Shown piece after piece: positions 39,782-48,570 of a stretch of DNA of 64,000 nucleotides. The stretch's first letter is position 1. Every line of letters starts with the position of its first letter. The stretch is from Gammaproteobacteria bacterium (GTDB taxonomy: Bacteria > Pseudomonadota > Gammaproteobacteria > Ga0077554 > Ga007554). The notes under the pieces were generated by a model. It searched no databases and was not told the origin of the DNA. It saw only the letters and a program-made list of their open reading frames with translations. The stretch lies in NCBI GenBank assembly GCA_040183005.1, contig JAMPIW010000002.1, positions 310,001 through 374,000 on the forward strand, given 5' to 3'. Position numbers and translations under genes: made by a program.

Positions 39782-40549
39782 TCAGGCCGCGCGGCGGAAA
39801 CGCGGCAGCCACTGGTCACGGTGGCTGAACAGCAGCACTATGGAAGTATAGCTTAGTAGTGTGACGGCTTTGCCCAATTCCTCATCGCCTGGGCTATCTT
39901 CCACAATGACAATCCGCTGAGATTCTTCCGCGCCAGCGGATTTGAGATCGAACATCTGGCCTGAAGCCTTGTACACATTGCCCCAGTCCACCCGCTCATC
40001 ACCGTAAGCCACGGGCTGGATAAACTGGCGGCCTGCCGCAGGGTCGTCAATGGCAAAAGGGAACTTAATCTGATGGCCGGAAACCCCGCTGACTGTGATG
40101 TTGCGTTGCAGCTTCTTGCCCGCCACGGCTTCCAGTTCCTGCCCTACGGTGGCGATAAATTTCTGCTCTCGGGTCTTTGGTCTCCAGCTTTCTTCCGCAT
40201 GGCTGATGGCAATGGCCGTGTTCAGTACTTCGGTTACAGTGCGCGCCAGGTTGTCCTGATCGGTCACCGCCATCAGCGCGCCACCTTCGGAAATCTTCAC
40301 ATCAGCGAACTGCGCGCGGATTTTGTTCAGCCTGTATGGGGTGAGCTCGGCACCGTGGGCGCTGGCGTGCATGAGGGTGTCGGCGTGGTCAGTCACCAGC
40401 CATTGGCCGTTGCCCGACGGTTCCAGAAACAGGCCAAGGTGTTCACCATCATCGAAAGTAAAGGGCGACCATAGGCGCAACGCGCCATTCTGGCGCGGCG
40501 CGCAGGTGTAACCAAGATTTTCGAGTAAGTTGGCGCAGTTCATTTTCAA
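39782..40549 (-). CDS. DUF1828/DUF1829-type protein
   Basis: 255 aa of unknown function. The N-terminal half (ALRLWSPFTFDDGEHLGLFL, then WLVTDHADTLMHASAHGAEL) fits the DUF1828 pattern. The C-terminal half (FPFAIDDPAAGRQFIQPVAY, then IVIVEDSPGDEELGKAVTLL) fits DUF1829. No catalytic motif is evident. The upstream gene overlaps its start by 4 bp and mod follows after 6 bp, so it belongs to the R-M operon. Such proteins are often found near phage and R-M genes; an anti-phage or regulatory role is only a guess. Confidence 0.75.
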   Translation of the reverse strand: MKMNCANLLENLGYTCAPRQNGALRLWSPFTFDDGEHLGLFLEPSGNGQWLVTDHADTLMHASAHGAELTPYRLNKIRAQFADVKISEGGALMAVTDQDNLARTVTEVLNTAIAISHAEESWRPKTREQKFIATVGQELEAVAGKKLQRNITVSGVSGHQIKFPFAIDDPAAGRQFIQPVAYGDERVDWGNVYKASGQMFDLKSAGAEESQRIVIVEDSPGDEELGKAVTLLSYTSIVLLFSHRDQWLPRFRRAA

Positions 40550-41034
40550 AGTAAGTTCAGTTGTATGCTGGAAGGCGACTTGAAACCGCCTTCCACAGCC
40601 AAATTGGCCTTATGACAAAAGTAGTCGAACAATGCCGAGAAATCTGGGAAATCCGGCGAAATCGGTTCGGCATACCCATATCCATCTTCTGACCAGGTAT
40701 GCTCATGCGTTCCCGGCCCAAAGCGCTTCCTATACAGTGCCCGGCCTTTGCCACAATTGTTGGTATGCTGTCCATCCGGGTCAAAGTCAACGGCATAAAC
40801 CCGGTCAACCCGGTAAACCAGCCCGCAATTGTATTTGTCTCCAGCAGCGCCCACGCTAGGCCTCCACTGGACAATAAACTGGACATCTTCAACCACCACT
40901 CCATCAAGCTCAACCGCGCTGACATATTCCCACCATTGGGGGTCTTTCTTCATTAGCTTCTCCCGCCAGTTCATGGGAACAACTGTATTCTTTGCGGCAG
41001 CCATGAAGATGTCAATATCAGTTCGAGTCGTCAT
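40546..41034 (-). CDS. Hypothetical protein, first gene of the restriction operon
   Basis: 162 aa; I do not recognise the family. Visible: an N-terminal helical part (MTTRTDIDIFMAAAKNTVVP, then WREKLMKKDPQWWEYVSAVE), a beta-rich middle with aromatic residues (VQFIVQWRPSVG, YNCGLVYRVDRVYAVDFDPD), and a HTWSEDGYGYAEP stretch. It overlaps the DUF1828 gene by 4 bp (translational coupling), which suggests that the two proteins work together. A candidate promoter lies about 100 bp upstream. Confidence 0.7.
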   Translation of the reverse strand: MTTRTDIDIFMAAAKNTVVPMNWREKLMKKDPQWWEYVSAVELDGVVVEDVQFIVQWRPSVGAAGDKYNCGLVYRVDRVYAVDFDPDGQHTNNCGKGRALYRKRFGPGTHEHTWSEDGYGYAEPISPDFPDFSALFDYFCHKANLAVEGGFKSPSSIQLNLL

Positions 41035-41129
41035 TTCCTGGTGCGTTTACAGGCCAACCTTAGGTGGCATTATTGTTTTGGTTCGTATTTGCTTGGTTGT
41101 CGACTATAGCCGAATGCCAGTATACGACT

Positions 41130-41158
41130 TTACTATACATGCGCGGACTTGGAGTCAA
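41130..41158 (-). promoter_or_regulatory. Candidate promoter of the type III R-M operon
   Basis: On the minus strand: TTGACT, 17 bp, TAGTAA, with TG two bases before the -10 region. It lies about 96 bp above the 162-aa gene. No other convincing promoter is seen in 41035-41160. Confidence 0.4.
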
Positions 41159-41742
41159 CAAGTTATGTTATTTCACTACCAAGCTCGCCACGACTAAACC
41201 GTGACATTCATAATCTGCATATTCACAACCGCATCGAAGTACTCAGCCTGGGCCTGTTTCCGGGGCGGATTACGCCCGCCAATATTGAGAGAGCCGGTTC
41301 ATTTGCGCGCAACCCGTTGATTGCCCACAATCTGCGGGAATTCCCAGAACCGCCAAATGTGGATGCCGGAGAAGGGGTACGGATGATGTTTAGCCTGATG
41401 AAGACCAGCGACCTTTACCCGCCTTTTTACAGGGAACTTCGCGATCAGGCGCAAGAGGCTGTATCGGTAACGCCACTCAACGAGGCGCGCCCCCCGATGT
41501 GGGAACAAGTTAGCGGCTGGATCGACCGCAATGGCCCTATTTCCAATGCTGACCTATGTCAGATTGCCGGTACCGACACCTCGCGTGCTTCGAGAATGCT
41601 CAAACGGTGGGTCGAGCAAGGGGTGCTTGTTCAGGCTGAGGGGCGCGCCAAGCGCAATATGGTCTACCACAAACCTGTTCAGAACGGGAGGGAGGATGAG
41701 CCGAGGTTATTTGCAGACACATCTAATAATAACGACAGATAA
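41149..41742 (+). pseudogene. Truncated ATP-binding/Schlafen-AlbA-type regulator, C-terminal remnant
   Basis: 197 codons that match only the C-terminal part of AlbA-type putative transcriptional regulators (ATP-binding, RecG-related). The family block is HNRIEVLSLGLFPGRITPAN, then RNPLIAHNLREFPEPPNVDA and GEGVRMMFSLM, followed by a winged-helix region (IDRNGPISNADLCQIAGTD, then RASRMLKRWVEQGVLV). The first ~20 residues look like read-in from non-coding DNA, and the N-terminal AlbA domain is missing. It is therefore a decayed gene, cut off at the promoter side of the R-M operon. Confidence 0.7.
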
Positions 41743-41858
41743 CGAATCAACAGCAATAAAAACAAACAGATATAAAGTTGTTTATTTTCATGGGGTGGTT
41801 TTCATGATCTCGATTTTCGGCTGATCACCTCAAAAGCTGGCGCGGTTCAACGCCTATA

Positions 41859-41945
41859 GTTTATTATCCATGCGCCAGATAACAATGCGAAATAAACAAT
41901 AATGTGCTTAATAAACAACATGGTATGTGGCACATTATTATCTTG
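41859..41945. repeat. Direct repeat, left copy, upstream of the SWIM gene
   Basis: Begins GTTTATTATCCATGCGCCAG and ends CATTATTATCTTG, about 87 bp. A second copy with clear similarity lies downstream of the SWIM-domain gene and is split by IS copy B. Internally it has the inverted pair AATAATGTGC / GCACATTATT and GTTTATT / AATAAAC, so it could form hairpins. Confidence 0.75.
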
Positions 41946-41992
41946 AGGCTGAAGACCGCCCCCATGTATCCCGGAAATGAACGGCCAAAACA

Positions 41993-43744
41993 ATGCTCAA
42001 CAACCTGATCTCCCGATCCACCCTCGAAGACCTCGCCGGCAGCACCGCCTTCCAGCGCGGCGAGGAATATTGTTATGTCGGCGCCGTCGAGCGTCTTCGT
42101 GCGACAGATGGCAAGATCACCGCCCAAGTTGAAGGCACGGAAACCTATCAGGTCGAGCTGCGGGATGACGGTGGCGATCTGGCCTACGATTGCACCTGCC
42201 CACGCGCCGCCGACGGTTATTTCTGCAAGCACTGCGTGGCGGTTGGTTTGGCGTGGCTGGAAGAGAACGCGGCCGCTCCAAAATCCGGCGCCGCCTCCGG
42301 CAAGAAGAAGCAGCGCGATCCGTGGCGCGATATCAAGGAATATCTGACCACACAGCCATCGGAAGCCTTGGTCGAGCTGTTGCTGGACGTAGCCCAGCGC
42401 GACGATAGGCTCTACCAGTCGCTATTGCTCAAGACTGAACGTAGCAGCAGTGGCGGGAACGTGGCCAAGGCGTACCAAAGGGCCATCGACGGCGCGACGC
42501 GCATCCACGGCTTTGTCGACTGGCGGGAGGTTGGCACCTTCGCCGGTAATATCGACCAGGTGGCAGATTCACTGGCTGAACTGCTCAAGCCCGACACCGC
42601 CGCCATGCTGGTCGATCTGGCCGAGTACGCCATCGAGCGCGTCGAGAATGCGCTGGAGCAAGTTGACGACTCGAACGGCGAGATCGGCAGCATCGTCTAT
42701 CGCTTGGGCGAATTACATTTGAAGGCCTGCACCATGGCGCGGCCGGAGTCCACAGGGCTGGCCGAACGTCTGTTCCGGTTCGAGACAACGCTACCATTCG
42801 GCGTGTGCAGCTTCGATGTCACCACTTATGGCGACGCCCTCGGCAAGGAAGGTCTGCGCCGCTATCGAGAGCTGGCGGAAGCCGAGTGGCGCAAGCTCAA
42901 GCCACGGGATGTGAAGGACAGCTACGATACTCACCGGGCAACGATCACCCGCATCATGGAGCGGCTGGCCGAGGCGAGCGGCAACGTCGAGGAACTGGTG
43001 GCTATCAAGTCGCAGGATCTTTCGTCCTGCTACCGCTATCTCGACATCGCCGAAATCTGGACCAAGGCCAAGCAGCCGGACAAAGCGCTGGAATGGGCGG
43101 AACGCGGCCTGAAGGCTTTTCCGGAGCGGCCCGACAACCGGCTCCGGGATTTTCTGGTGGCGGCGTACCTTGCGCGCAAACGCAATGACGAGGCATTGCA
43201 ACTCACCTGGATTCAGTTCGAGGAGCGATCGAGTCTTGAACACTACAAGAAGCTGCACGATGTTGCCGGCAAGCTCGGCCTTTGGCCGGAGCAGCGCGAC
43301 CGGGCATTGGCAAGGGTCACCGAGATCATCGCACGCGAGGCGAGTGCGACGAGCCACTGGAAACCGAAGCCGTCGATGCCCAACTACTCGTTGCGTGTGG
43401 AAATAGCGCTGTGGGAGCAGGATTTGGATGCGGCCTGGACAGCTGCACATGAAGGCGCCTGTGATCGCGGCCTACTCGTCACATTGGCCGGTAAGCTCGA
43501 ATCTTCGCGTCCCGATGATGCCATTAACCTCTACCGCCGCGTGGTGCCGCCCATCGTCGCACAGACCAATAATACTGCCTATGAGGAGGCGACTAAATTT
43601 ATTCGTAAAGTGGGCGCGCTAATGAATGCGCAGAACCAGTCACGGCAATTTGGCGACTACCTAGCGGAGCTACGTGTGCAGTACAAGCCGAAGCGGAATT
43701 TCATCAAGTTGCTGGATGGGGTGGCGCGGAGTGCTGTGAAATGA
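41993..43744 (+). CDS. SWIM zinc-finger protein
   Basis: 583 aa. N-terminal SWIM domain: YDCTCPRAADGYFCKHCVAV at about residues 64-83 gives the C-x-C...C-x-H zinc pattern, which binds DNA or protein in this class. A Lys-rich linker follows (SGAASGKKKQRDPW). The rest (about 110-583) is helical, with repeat-like segments (YRYLDIAEIWTKAKQPDKAL, then EWAERGLKAFPERPDNRL and DFLVAAYLARKRNDEALQ) resembling a TPR-type solenoid. The function is unknown. It lies alone between imperfect direct repeats, next to the R-M island, which suggests a mobile cassette (inference). Confidence 0.88.
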   Translation: MLNNLISRSTLEDLAGSTAFQRGEEYCYVGAVERLRATDGKITAQVEGTETYQVELRDDGGDLAYDCTCPRAADGYFCKHCVAVGLAWLEENAAAPKSGAASGKKKQRDPWRDIKEYLTTQPSEALVELLLDVAQRDDRLYQSLLLKTERSSSGGNVAKAYQRAIDGATRIHGFVDWREVGTFAGNIDQVADSLAELLKPDTAAMLVDLAEYAIERVENALEQVDDSNGEIGSIVYRLGELHLKACTMARPESTGLAERLFRFETTLPFGVCSFDVTTYGDALGKEGLRRYRELAEAEWRKLKPRDVKDSYDTHRATITRIMERLAEASGNVEELVAIKSQDLSSCYRYLDIAEIWTKAKQPDKALEWAERGLKAFPERPDNRLRDFLVAAYLARKRNDEALQLTWIQFEERSSLEHYKKLHDVAGKLGLWPEQRDRALARVTEIIAREASATSHWKPKPSMPNYSLRVEIALWEQDLDAAWTAAHEGACDRGLLVTLAGKLESSRPDDAINLYRRVVPPIVAQTNNTAYEEATKFIRKVGALMNAQNQSRQFGDYLAELRVQYKPKRNFIKLLDGVARSAVK

Positions 43745-43773
43745 GTGCCGAGGCGTCCATTTGACCCTCCACC

Positions 43774-43821
43774 GTTTATTATCCATGCGCCAGATAACAA
43801 TGCAAAATAAACTAAACATGT
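43774..43821. repeat. Direct repeat, right copy, first part (IS-interrupted)
   Basis: Begins GTTTATTATCCATGCGCCAG like the left copy at 41859 and continues after the IS at 45152 (TATTAATAAACAACATG ... GTTATTATCTTGG, to about 45194). The two copies agree closely in the first 39 bp and in TAATAAACAACATG and TTATTATCTTG, and differ between. The last 9 bp (TAAACATGT) are the IS target duplication. Confidence 0.75.
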
Positions 43822-45142
43822 CAGAAGTGTCCGGCAATTTCGCAAAGACGGCTATATAACATGATGATGTTGAATAGGAAAGTGTGTGTTTAGGGGTGTC
43901 ACCGACTTGAACGTGAATTTTTTGGGAAACTGGGGCTTTCCCCCCAGGAGTTTCCGTCATGTATTCAGGCCAGTTGGTGTTCGCACAACTCATGGAGCAT
44001 TTGCCCCTTCACACATTCCGTCGCTGCGTGCAGCGCTACCCTTCCAAATATCCCACCAAGACTTTTTCGCATCTCGATCAATTTCTCTGCATGGCGTTCG
44101 CGCAGCTGACTTACCGCGAAAGCCTGCGCGACATCGAAACCTGTCTGCGCGCCCACCAAGCCAAGCTCTATCACTTGGGCATACGAGGCAACATCGCCAA
44201 GAGCACGCTGGCCGATGCCAACGAGCAACGCGACTGTCGCATCTACGCGGATTTCGCGATGAGCTTAATCCAGACCGCCAGAAAGCTTTACGCCAGCGAC
44301 AGCTTTGCGGTCGAACTGGAACAGACGGTCTACGCACTCGATACCACGACCATCGACCTGTGCTTGAGCGTCTTTCCGTGGGCACGCTTCCGCTCCACCA
44401 AAGCTGCCGTCAAGATGCATACGCTGCTCGACCTGCGCGGCAACATTCCAACCTTCATCCACATCAGCGATGGCAAGATGCACGAGGTCAATGTGCTCGA
44501 TATCCTGATACCCGAAGCCGGCAGCTTTTACATCATGGATCGTGGCTTCACCGACTTCGCTCGCTGGTTCACCCTGCATCAAGCACAGGCGTTCTTTGTC
44601 ATCCGTGGCAAATCCAATCTGCTCTTTCGTCGCGTCTACTCTCGCACCGTGGACAAGTCCACTGGACTGCGCTGCGACCAGACCATTGCATTGACTGCTC
44701 GCAAGGCCAGCAAGGATTACCCGCAGCACCTGCGACGCATCAAGTTCTACGATGCCGAACACGACAGGTTTCTGGTCTTTCTGACCAACAACTTCGACCT
44801 GCCTGCGCTGACCATCGCTCAGCTTTATCGTTGCCGCTGGCAGGTCGAGCTATTCTTCAAGTGGATCAAACAGCATCTTCGAATCAAGCGGTTCTATGGC
44901 ACCACCGAGAATGCAGTCAAGACGCAAATATGGATCGCCATCGCGGTTTACGTCGTGGTCGCCATCGTGAAAAAGCGGCTCAATACCGAGGCTTCGCTTT
45001 ACACAATCCTACAGATTTTGAGCCTGACTCTTTTCGAGAAAACGCCACTCGATCAATTACTTAAAAATGCGGAGACGCAAATGAGCATGCAGAAAGACAA
45101 TAACCAATTGAATCTATTCAATTAAATTACCGGACACTTCTG
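43822..45142 (+). mobile_element. IS4-family insertion sequence, copy B (1321 bp)
   Basis: Same length, ends and transposase as copy A at 410-1730, in the same orientation. Flanked by 9-bp direct repeats TAAACATGT (43813-43821 and 45143-45151). It is inserted in the right direct repeat behind the SWIM gene. The lack of visible differences from copy A points to recent transposition. Confidence 0.97.
43959..45125 (+). CDS. IS4-family transposase, copy B
   Basis: 388 aa, identical in translation to the transposase at 547-1713: the same DUF4372-type N-terminus, Asp motifs YALDTTTIDL and IMDRGF, and YREK signature YRCRWQVELFFKWIK. The frame is intact. It stands downstream of the SWIM gene; the IS end separates it from the Dabb/alr genes, which are on the opposite strand. 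Confidence 0.95.
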   Translation: MYSGQLVFAQLMEHLPLHTFRRCVQRYPSKYPTKTFSHLDQFLCMAFAQLTYRESLRDIETCLRAHQAKLYHLGIRGNIAKSTLADANEQRDCRIYADFAMSLIQTARKLYASDSFAVELEQTVYALDTTTIDLCLSVFPWARFRSTKAAVKMHTLLDLRGNIPTFIHISDGKMHEVNVLDILIPEAGSFYIMDRGFTDFARWFTLHQAQAFFVIRGKSNLLFRRVYSRTVDKSTGLRCDQTIALTARKASKDYPQHLRRIKFYDAEHDRFLVFLTNNFDLPALTIAQLYRCRWQVELFFKWIKQHLRIKRFYGTTENAVKTQIWIAIAVYVVVAIVKKRLNTEASLYTILQILSLTLFEKTPLDQLLKNAETQMSMQKDNNQLNLFN

Positions 45143-45208
45143 TAAACATGTTATTAATAAACAACATGATATGCTGCGCGTTATTATCTTGGCGCAAAAA
45201 ACCCGCCC

Positions 45209-45511
45209 TCAAACCTCATAATCAACCAGACGCCGTTCCGAGCGCACCGCCATCACAAACCCCTTGACCTCTTCGTGCAGCGGATGGCTTTGATATACAT
45301 CCAGCGCCGCCCTGCTCTCGAACTCGGAATAGAGCGCGACATCGGATGACGCATCCTCCTTGCTGAAATCTATTCCAACCTCAAGGCGCAACATGCCGGG
45401 GATCTGCCCGTTAAGCGCCTCCAAACGCCGCTTTACTTCCAGGGCATTCTCCGCCGCGCTACGACCTGCGGCGGTTTCTTTGAGTTTCCACAACACAATG
45501 TGTTTAATCAT
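45209..45511 (-). CDS. Dabb family (stress-responsive alpha/beta barrel) protein
   Basis: 100 aa with a ferredoxin-like dimeric barrel. The start MIKHIVLWKLKETAAGRSAA and the end VKGFVMAVRSERRLVDYEV are typical, with DVALYSEFESRAALDVYQSH between. Members include plant stress proteins and uncharacterised bacterial proteins; no reaction can be assigned. Its start overlaps the alr stop by 8 bp, so it is likely the last gene of the ribosomal/dnaB/alr run. Confidence 0.88.
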   Translation of the reverse strand: MIKHIVLWKLKETAAGRSAAENALEVKRRLEALNGQIPGMLRLEVGIDFSKEDASSDVALYSEFESRAALDVYQSHPLHEEVKGFVMAVRSERRLVDYEV

Positions 45512-46607
45512 ACCTTTCTCCGCTCTCGACTATTTTCACCCGCTGCGTCACCCCGCACAATAATTGGTAAGGAATGGTCGAGGCACAATGCGCCACTTCT
45601 TCCACCGGCAACCCTTTCCCCCACAACGTCACCGGGTCACCAATCTGCGCGTTGGGTTGACTGCTCAAATCGACGGTGATCATATCCATAGACACGCGCC
45701 CGATCAGCGGTACCCGCTTACCATTGACCAGCACCGGCGTACCCGGCGTGGCGTGGCGTGGATAGCCGTCGCCGTAGCCAATCGCGACGACCCCTACCGG
45801 CATATCCTGCGGGCACACCCAGGATGCCGCATAACCAATCGCATCACCCTTTTTGAAGTGGTTTACGGAGATAAGTTTGGAAGTGAGTGTCATCACCGGC
45901 TTGAGATTATCACTTACCGCCACGCCAACAACGAAAGGCGACACACCGTACAGCATAATGCCTGGGCGCACCCAATCGGCATGGGTCTGCGGCCAGCCGA
46001 GTATCCCCGCCGAATTGGCGATGCTGCGCTCACCTTCGATGCCGGCGATTGCGGCACTAAAGCAGGCCAACTGACGTAGCGTCTGCGAACTATGGCGGTC
46101 ATCGGCACTGGCGAGATGGGTCATCAGACGGATCGGGTTAGCTACCCAGCGGCATGCCTTGAGACGCCGCCAGGCATTCTGCGCGTTTTCCGGGGCAAAG
46201 CCCAGCCGGTGCATGCCTGAGTCGATTTTGAGCCACGTGGGGATGGGTGTCGATAAGGGATGCGCTTCGAGAATGTCGAGCTGCGCGGCGTGATGTATCA
46301 CCACACCAAGGCGGTGATGCTGGATCAGCGCCAGCTCCTGCGCCTCAAAAAAACCTTCCAGTAGAGTGATCGGGGTATCGATGCCAGCCTCGCGCAGCAC
46401 GATGGCCTCATCGATGCTTGCCACGCCAAAGGCATCGGCGCTGGTATCGGCATGGGTCAGCGCGCGCGCCACGCGCACCATGCCGTGCCCGTAGCCGTTG
46501 GCCTTGATGATGGCCATCACATGGCGTCCCGGCGCCGCCTCGCGCACGCGCTGCAGGTTGTGCCGCAACGCATCCAGATCGATCAGCGCCGCAGCAGCAC
46601 GCGCCAT
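45504..46607 (-). CDS. alr: Alanine racemase
   Basis: PLP enzyme that makes D-alanine for peptidoglycan. 367 aa. PLP lysine in HVMAIIKANGYGHG (about residues 29-42), the Arg/His barrel residues in WLKIDSGMHRLGF, VRPGIMLYGVSPF, the catalytic Tyr in VAIGYGDGYPRHA, and the C-terminal domain LIGRVSMDMITVDLSS. It follows dnaB directly (stop and start adjacent), an order common in gammaproteobacteria. Confidence 0.97.
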   Translation of the reverse strand: MARAAAALIDLDALRHNLQRVREAAPGRHVMAIIKANGYGHGMVRVARALTHADTSADAFGVASIDEAIVLREAGIDTPITLLEGFFEAQELALIQHHRLGVVIHHAAQLDILEAHPLSTPIPTWLKIDSGMHRLGFAPENAQNAWRRLKACRWVANPIRLMTHLASADDRHSSQTLRQLACFSAAIAGIEGERSIANSAGILGWPQTHADWVRPGIMLYGVSPFVVGVAVSDNLKPVMTLTSKLISVNHFKKGDAIGYAASWVCPQDMPVGVVAIGYGDGYPRHATPGTPVLVNGKRVPLIGRVSMDMITVDLSSQPNAQIGDPVTLWGKGLPVEEVAHCASTIPYQLLCGVTQRVKIVESGERYD

Positions 46608-47999
46608 TTACTCGCCATCGTTGTAGCGGTTGGATGTGAAGTTTTCAAATCGCGTGTATTGCCCGAGGAAGGTCAAGCGCGTGGTACCGATGGGACCATT
46701 ACGCTGCTTGGCGATGATGATCTCCGCCGTGCCCTTGTCCTGGCTATCCGTGTTATAAACCTCGTCACGATAAATGAACACGATCAAATCCGCATCCTGT
46801 TCGATAGCGCCGGATTCGCGCAGGTCCGACATCACCGGGCGCTTGTTGGGGCGCTGCTCCAGGCTGCGGTTGAGCTGTGACAGCGCGACTACCGGGACAC
46901 TCAATTCCTTGGCCAGCGACTTGAGAGAACGCGAGATTTCCGAGATCTCGGTGGCACGGTTTTCCTTATTGCCCAACACCTGCATCAACTGCAGATAGTC
47001 GATAACGATCATGCCCAGGCCGTGCTCACGCGCCAGACGACGCGCGCGCGCGCGCAGGTCGGTGGGTGTCAGCGCTGGTGTATCGTCGATAAATAGCGGG
47101 GCTTCGGCAAGTATCCCCACCGCCGAGGTAACACGCGGCCAGTCGTCGTCATCAAGCTTGCCGGTGCGCAGCTTGTGCTGATCGATGCGTCCCAGTGACG
47201 ACATCATACGCATCGCCAGCTGCTCGCCAGGCATTTCCATGCTGAACACCGCCACTGGCAGGCCGGTCTTGATCGCGGCATGCTCCGCCAAGTTCATCGC
47301 AAATGTAGTTTTGCCCATTGACGGGCGGCCAGCGACAATAACAAGATCCGAGCGCTGCAGGCCGGAAGTCATCTCATCAAAATCGCTAAATCCGGTGGGA
47401 ATACCAGTGATCGGGTTGTCCTGCTGGAACAGGGTATCGATACGATCCACCGCCTTGACCAACAAATCCTTGATCGAAGTAAAGCCGCGCTTGCCGCGCG
47501 CGCCCCGCTCGGCGATTTCAAACACCAGCTTTTCCGCGTTATCGAGCAATTCGGGGCTATCACGCCCCTCCGCCGCGTACGCGCTGTTGGCGATCTCTGT
47601 ACCAACGCGGATTAACTGACGAAATACCGAACGCTCGCGCACAATGGCGGCGTAGGCTTTGATATTGGCGGCGGTGGGGGTATTCTTGGCGAGCATACCA
47701 AGATAGGCCAAGCCACCGGCATTCTCCAACTCGCTGATGGCTTCGAGCCGTTCGGAGAGAGTAATTACATCGAAAGGAGTGTTGCGACTGGAGAGATCGA
47801 CGATAGCGCGGAATATCAGGCGATGATCGCGGCGATAAAAATCCTCCTCGACCACCATGTCAGCCACCTGATCCCAGGCGCTGTTCTCGAGCATCAGGCC
47901 GCCGATGACGGCTTGTTCAGCCTCAATCGAATTCGGCGGGACCTTCAGCGCCTCGGTCGCCACATCGGGGGATCTTGTTGCGAAGGCTAAGTCGTGCAT
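46608..47999 (-). CDS. dnaB: Replicative DNA helicase DnaB
   Basis: Hexameric 5'-3' helicase of the replication fork. 463 aa. N-terminal primase-contact domain with PPNSIEAEQAVIGGLMLE; linker; RecA-type domain with Walker A GRPSMGKTTFAMN, Walker B LGMIVIDYLQLMQV, and SQLNRSLEQRPNKRPVMSDL, then ESGAIEQDADLIVFIYRDE. No intein. It follows rplI after a short gap in the conserved rpsF-rpsR-rplI-dnaB-alr order. Confidence 0.97.
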   Translation of the reverse strand: MHDLAFATRSPDVATEALKVPPNSIEAEQAVIGGLMLENSAWDQVADMVVEEDFYRRDHRLIFRAIVDLSSRNTPFDVITLSERLEAISELENAGGLAYLGMLAKNTPTAANIKAYAAIVRERSVFRQLIRVGTEIANSAYAAEGRDSPELLDNAEKLVFEIAERGARGKRGFTSIKDLLVKAVDRIDTLFQQDNPITGIPTGFSDFDEMTSGLQRSDLVIVAGRPSMGKTTFAMNLAEHAAIKTGLPVAVFSMEMPGEQLAMRMMSSLGRIDQHKLRTGKLDDDDWPRVTSAVGILAEAPLFIDDTPALTPTDLRARARRLAREHGLGMIVIDYLQLMQVLGNKENRATEISEISRSLKSLAKELSVPVVALSQLNRSLEQRPNKRPVMSDLRESGAIEQDADLIVFIYRDEVYNTDSQDKGTAEIIIAKQRNGPIGTTRLTFLGQYTRFENFTSNRYNDGE

Positions 48000-48081
48000 A
48001 TTTTAGGAAAAAGATAGCGGGGATCAGTATCAGCTCGAAATTGCTTTCACTGATCCCCGTCTCTTGATCCCTAGCCTCTGA

Positions 48082-48531
48082 TTACGCCTCAGGCGCTATG
48101 ACAATCTTCACCTGGGCATTAACATCTGGGTGCAGGTGAATCTCGACATCATACTCACCCACTTGGCGCAGCGCCCCTGCGGGGAGTCGCACTTCATGCT
48201 TCTCAACGGCGACACCGGCGGCGGTCACCGCCTCGGCGATATCGCGCGTACCTACGGAGCCAAATAGCCGGCCTCCCTCGCCCGCCTGGCTGCGCACCGT
48301 GACAACTTTGTCAACCAGCGCTGCAGCACGCGCCTGAGCGGATGCCAGCACCTCGGCCGCTGCCTTTTCCAGCTCAGCACGGCGCGCTTCATATTTGGCA
48401 CGATTCTCAGGGGTAGCAACCGCCGCCTTGCCACGCGGGATCAGGTAATTCCGGCCATAGCCAGGCTTGACTGACACCACTTCACCCAAAACACCCAAAT
48501 TCTGAACTTTCTCAAGAAGAATCAAATCCAT
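48082..48531 (-). CDS. rplI: 50S ribosomal protein L9
   Basis: 149 aa from the ATG at 48531 ([20 protein letters not shown]); the open frame starts 5 codons earlier, without family support. N-terminal rRNA-binding domain: [17 protein letters not shown] long connecting helix ([20 protein letters not shown]) follows, then the C-terminal domain ([20 protein letters not shown]). It lies 39 bp after the DUF2232 gene. Confidence 0.97.
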   Translation of the reverse strand: MDLILLEKVQNLGVLGEVVSVKPGYGRNYLIPRGKAAVATPENRAKYEARRAELEKAAAEVLASAQARAAALVDKVVTVRSQAGEGGRLFGSVGTRDIAEAVTAAGVAVEKHEVRLPAGALRQVGEYDVEIHLHPDVNAQVKIVIAPEA

Positions 48532-48570
48532 CTCACAATACCTCACTCACGCAGTGATAATAAAAACTGT

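Noticed and set aside
34739-45194. A CRISPR array or prophage in the accessory region.
   Set aside because: No regularly spaced short repeats and no phage structural, integrase or lysis genes are seen.
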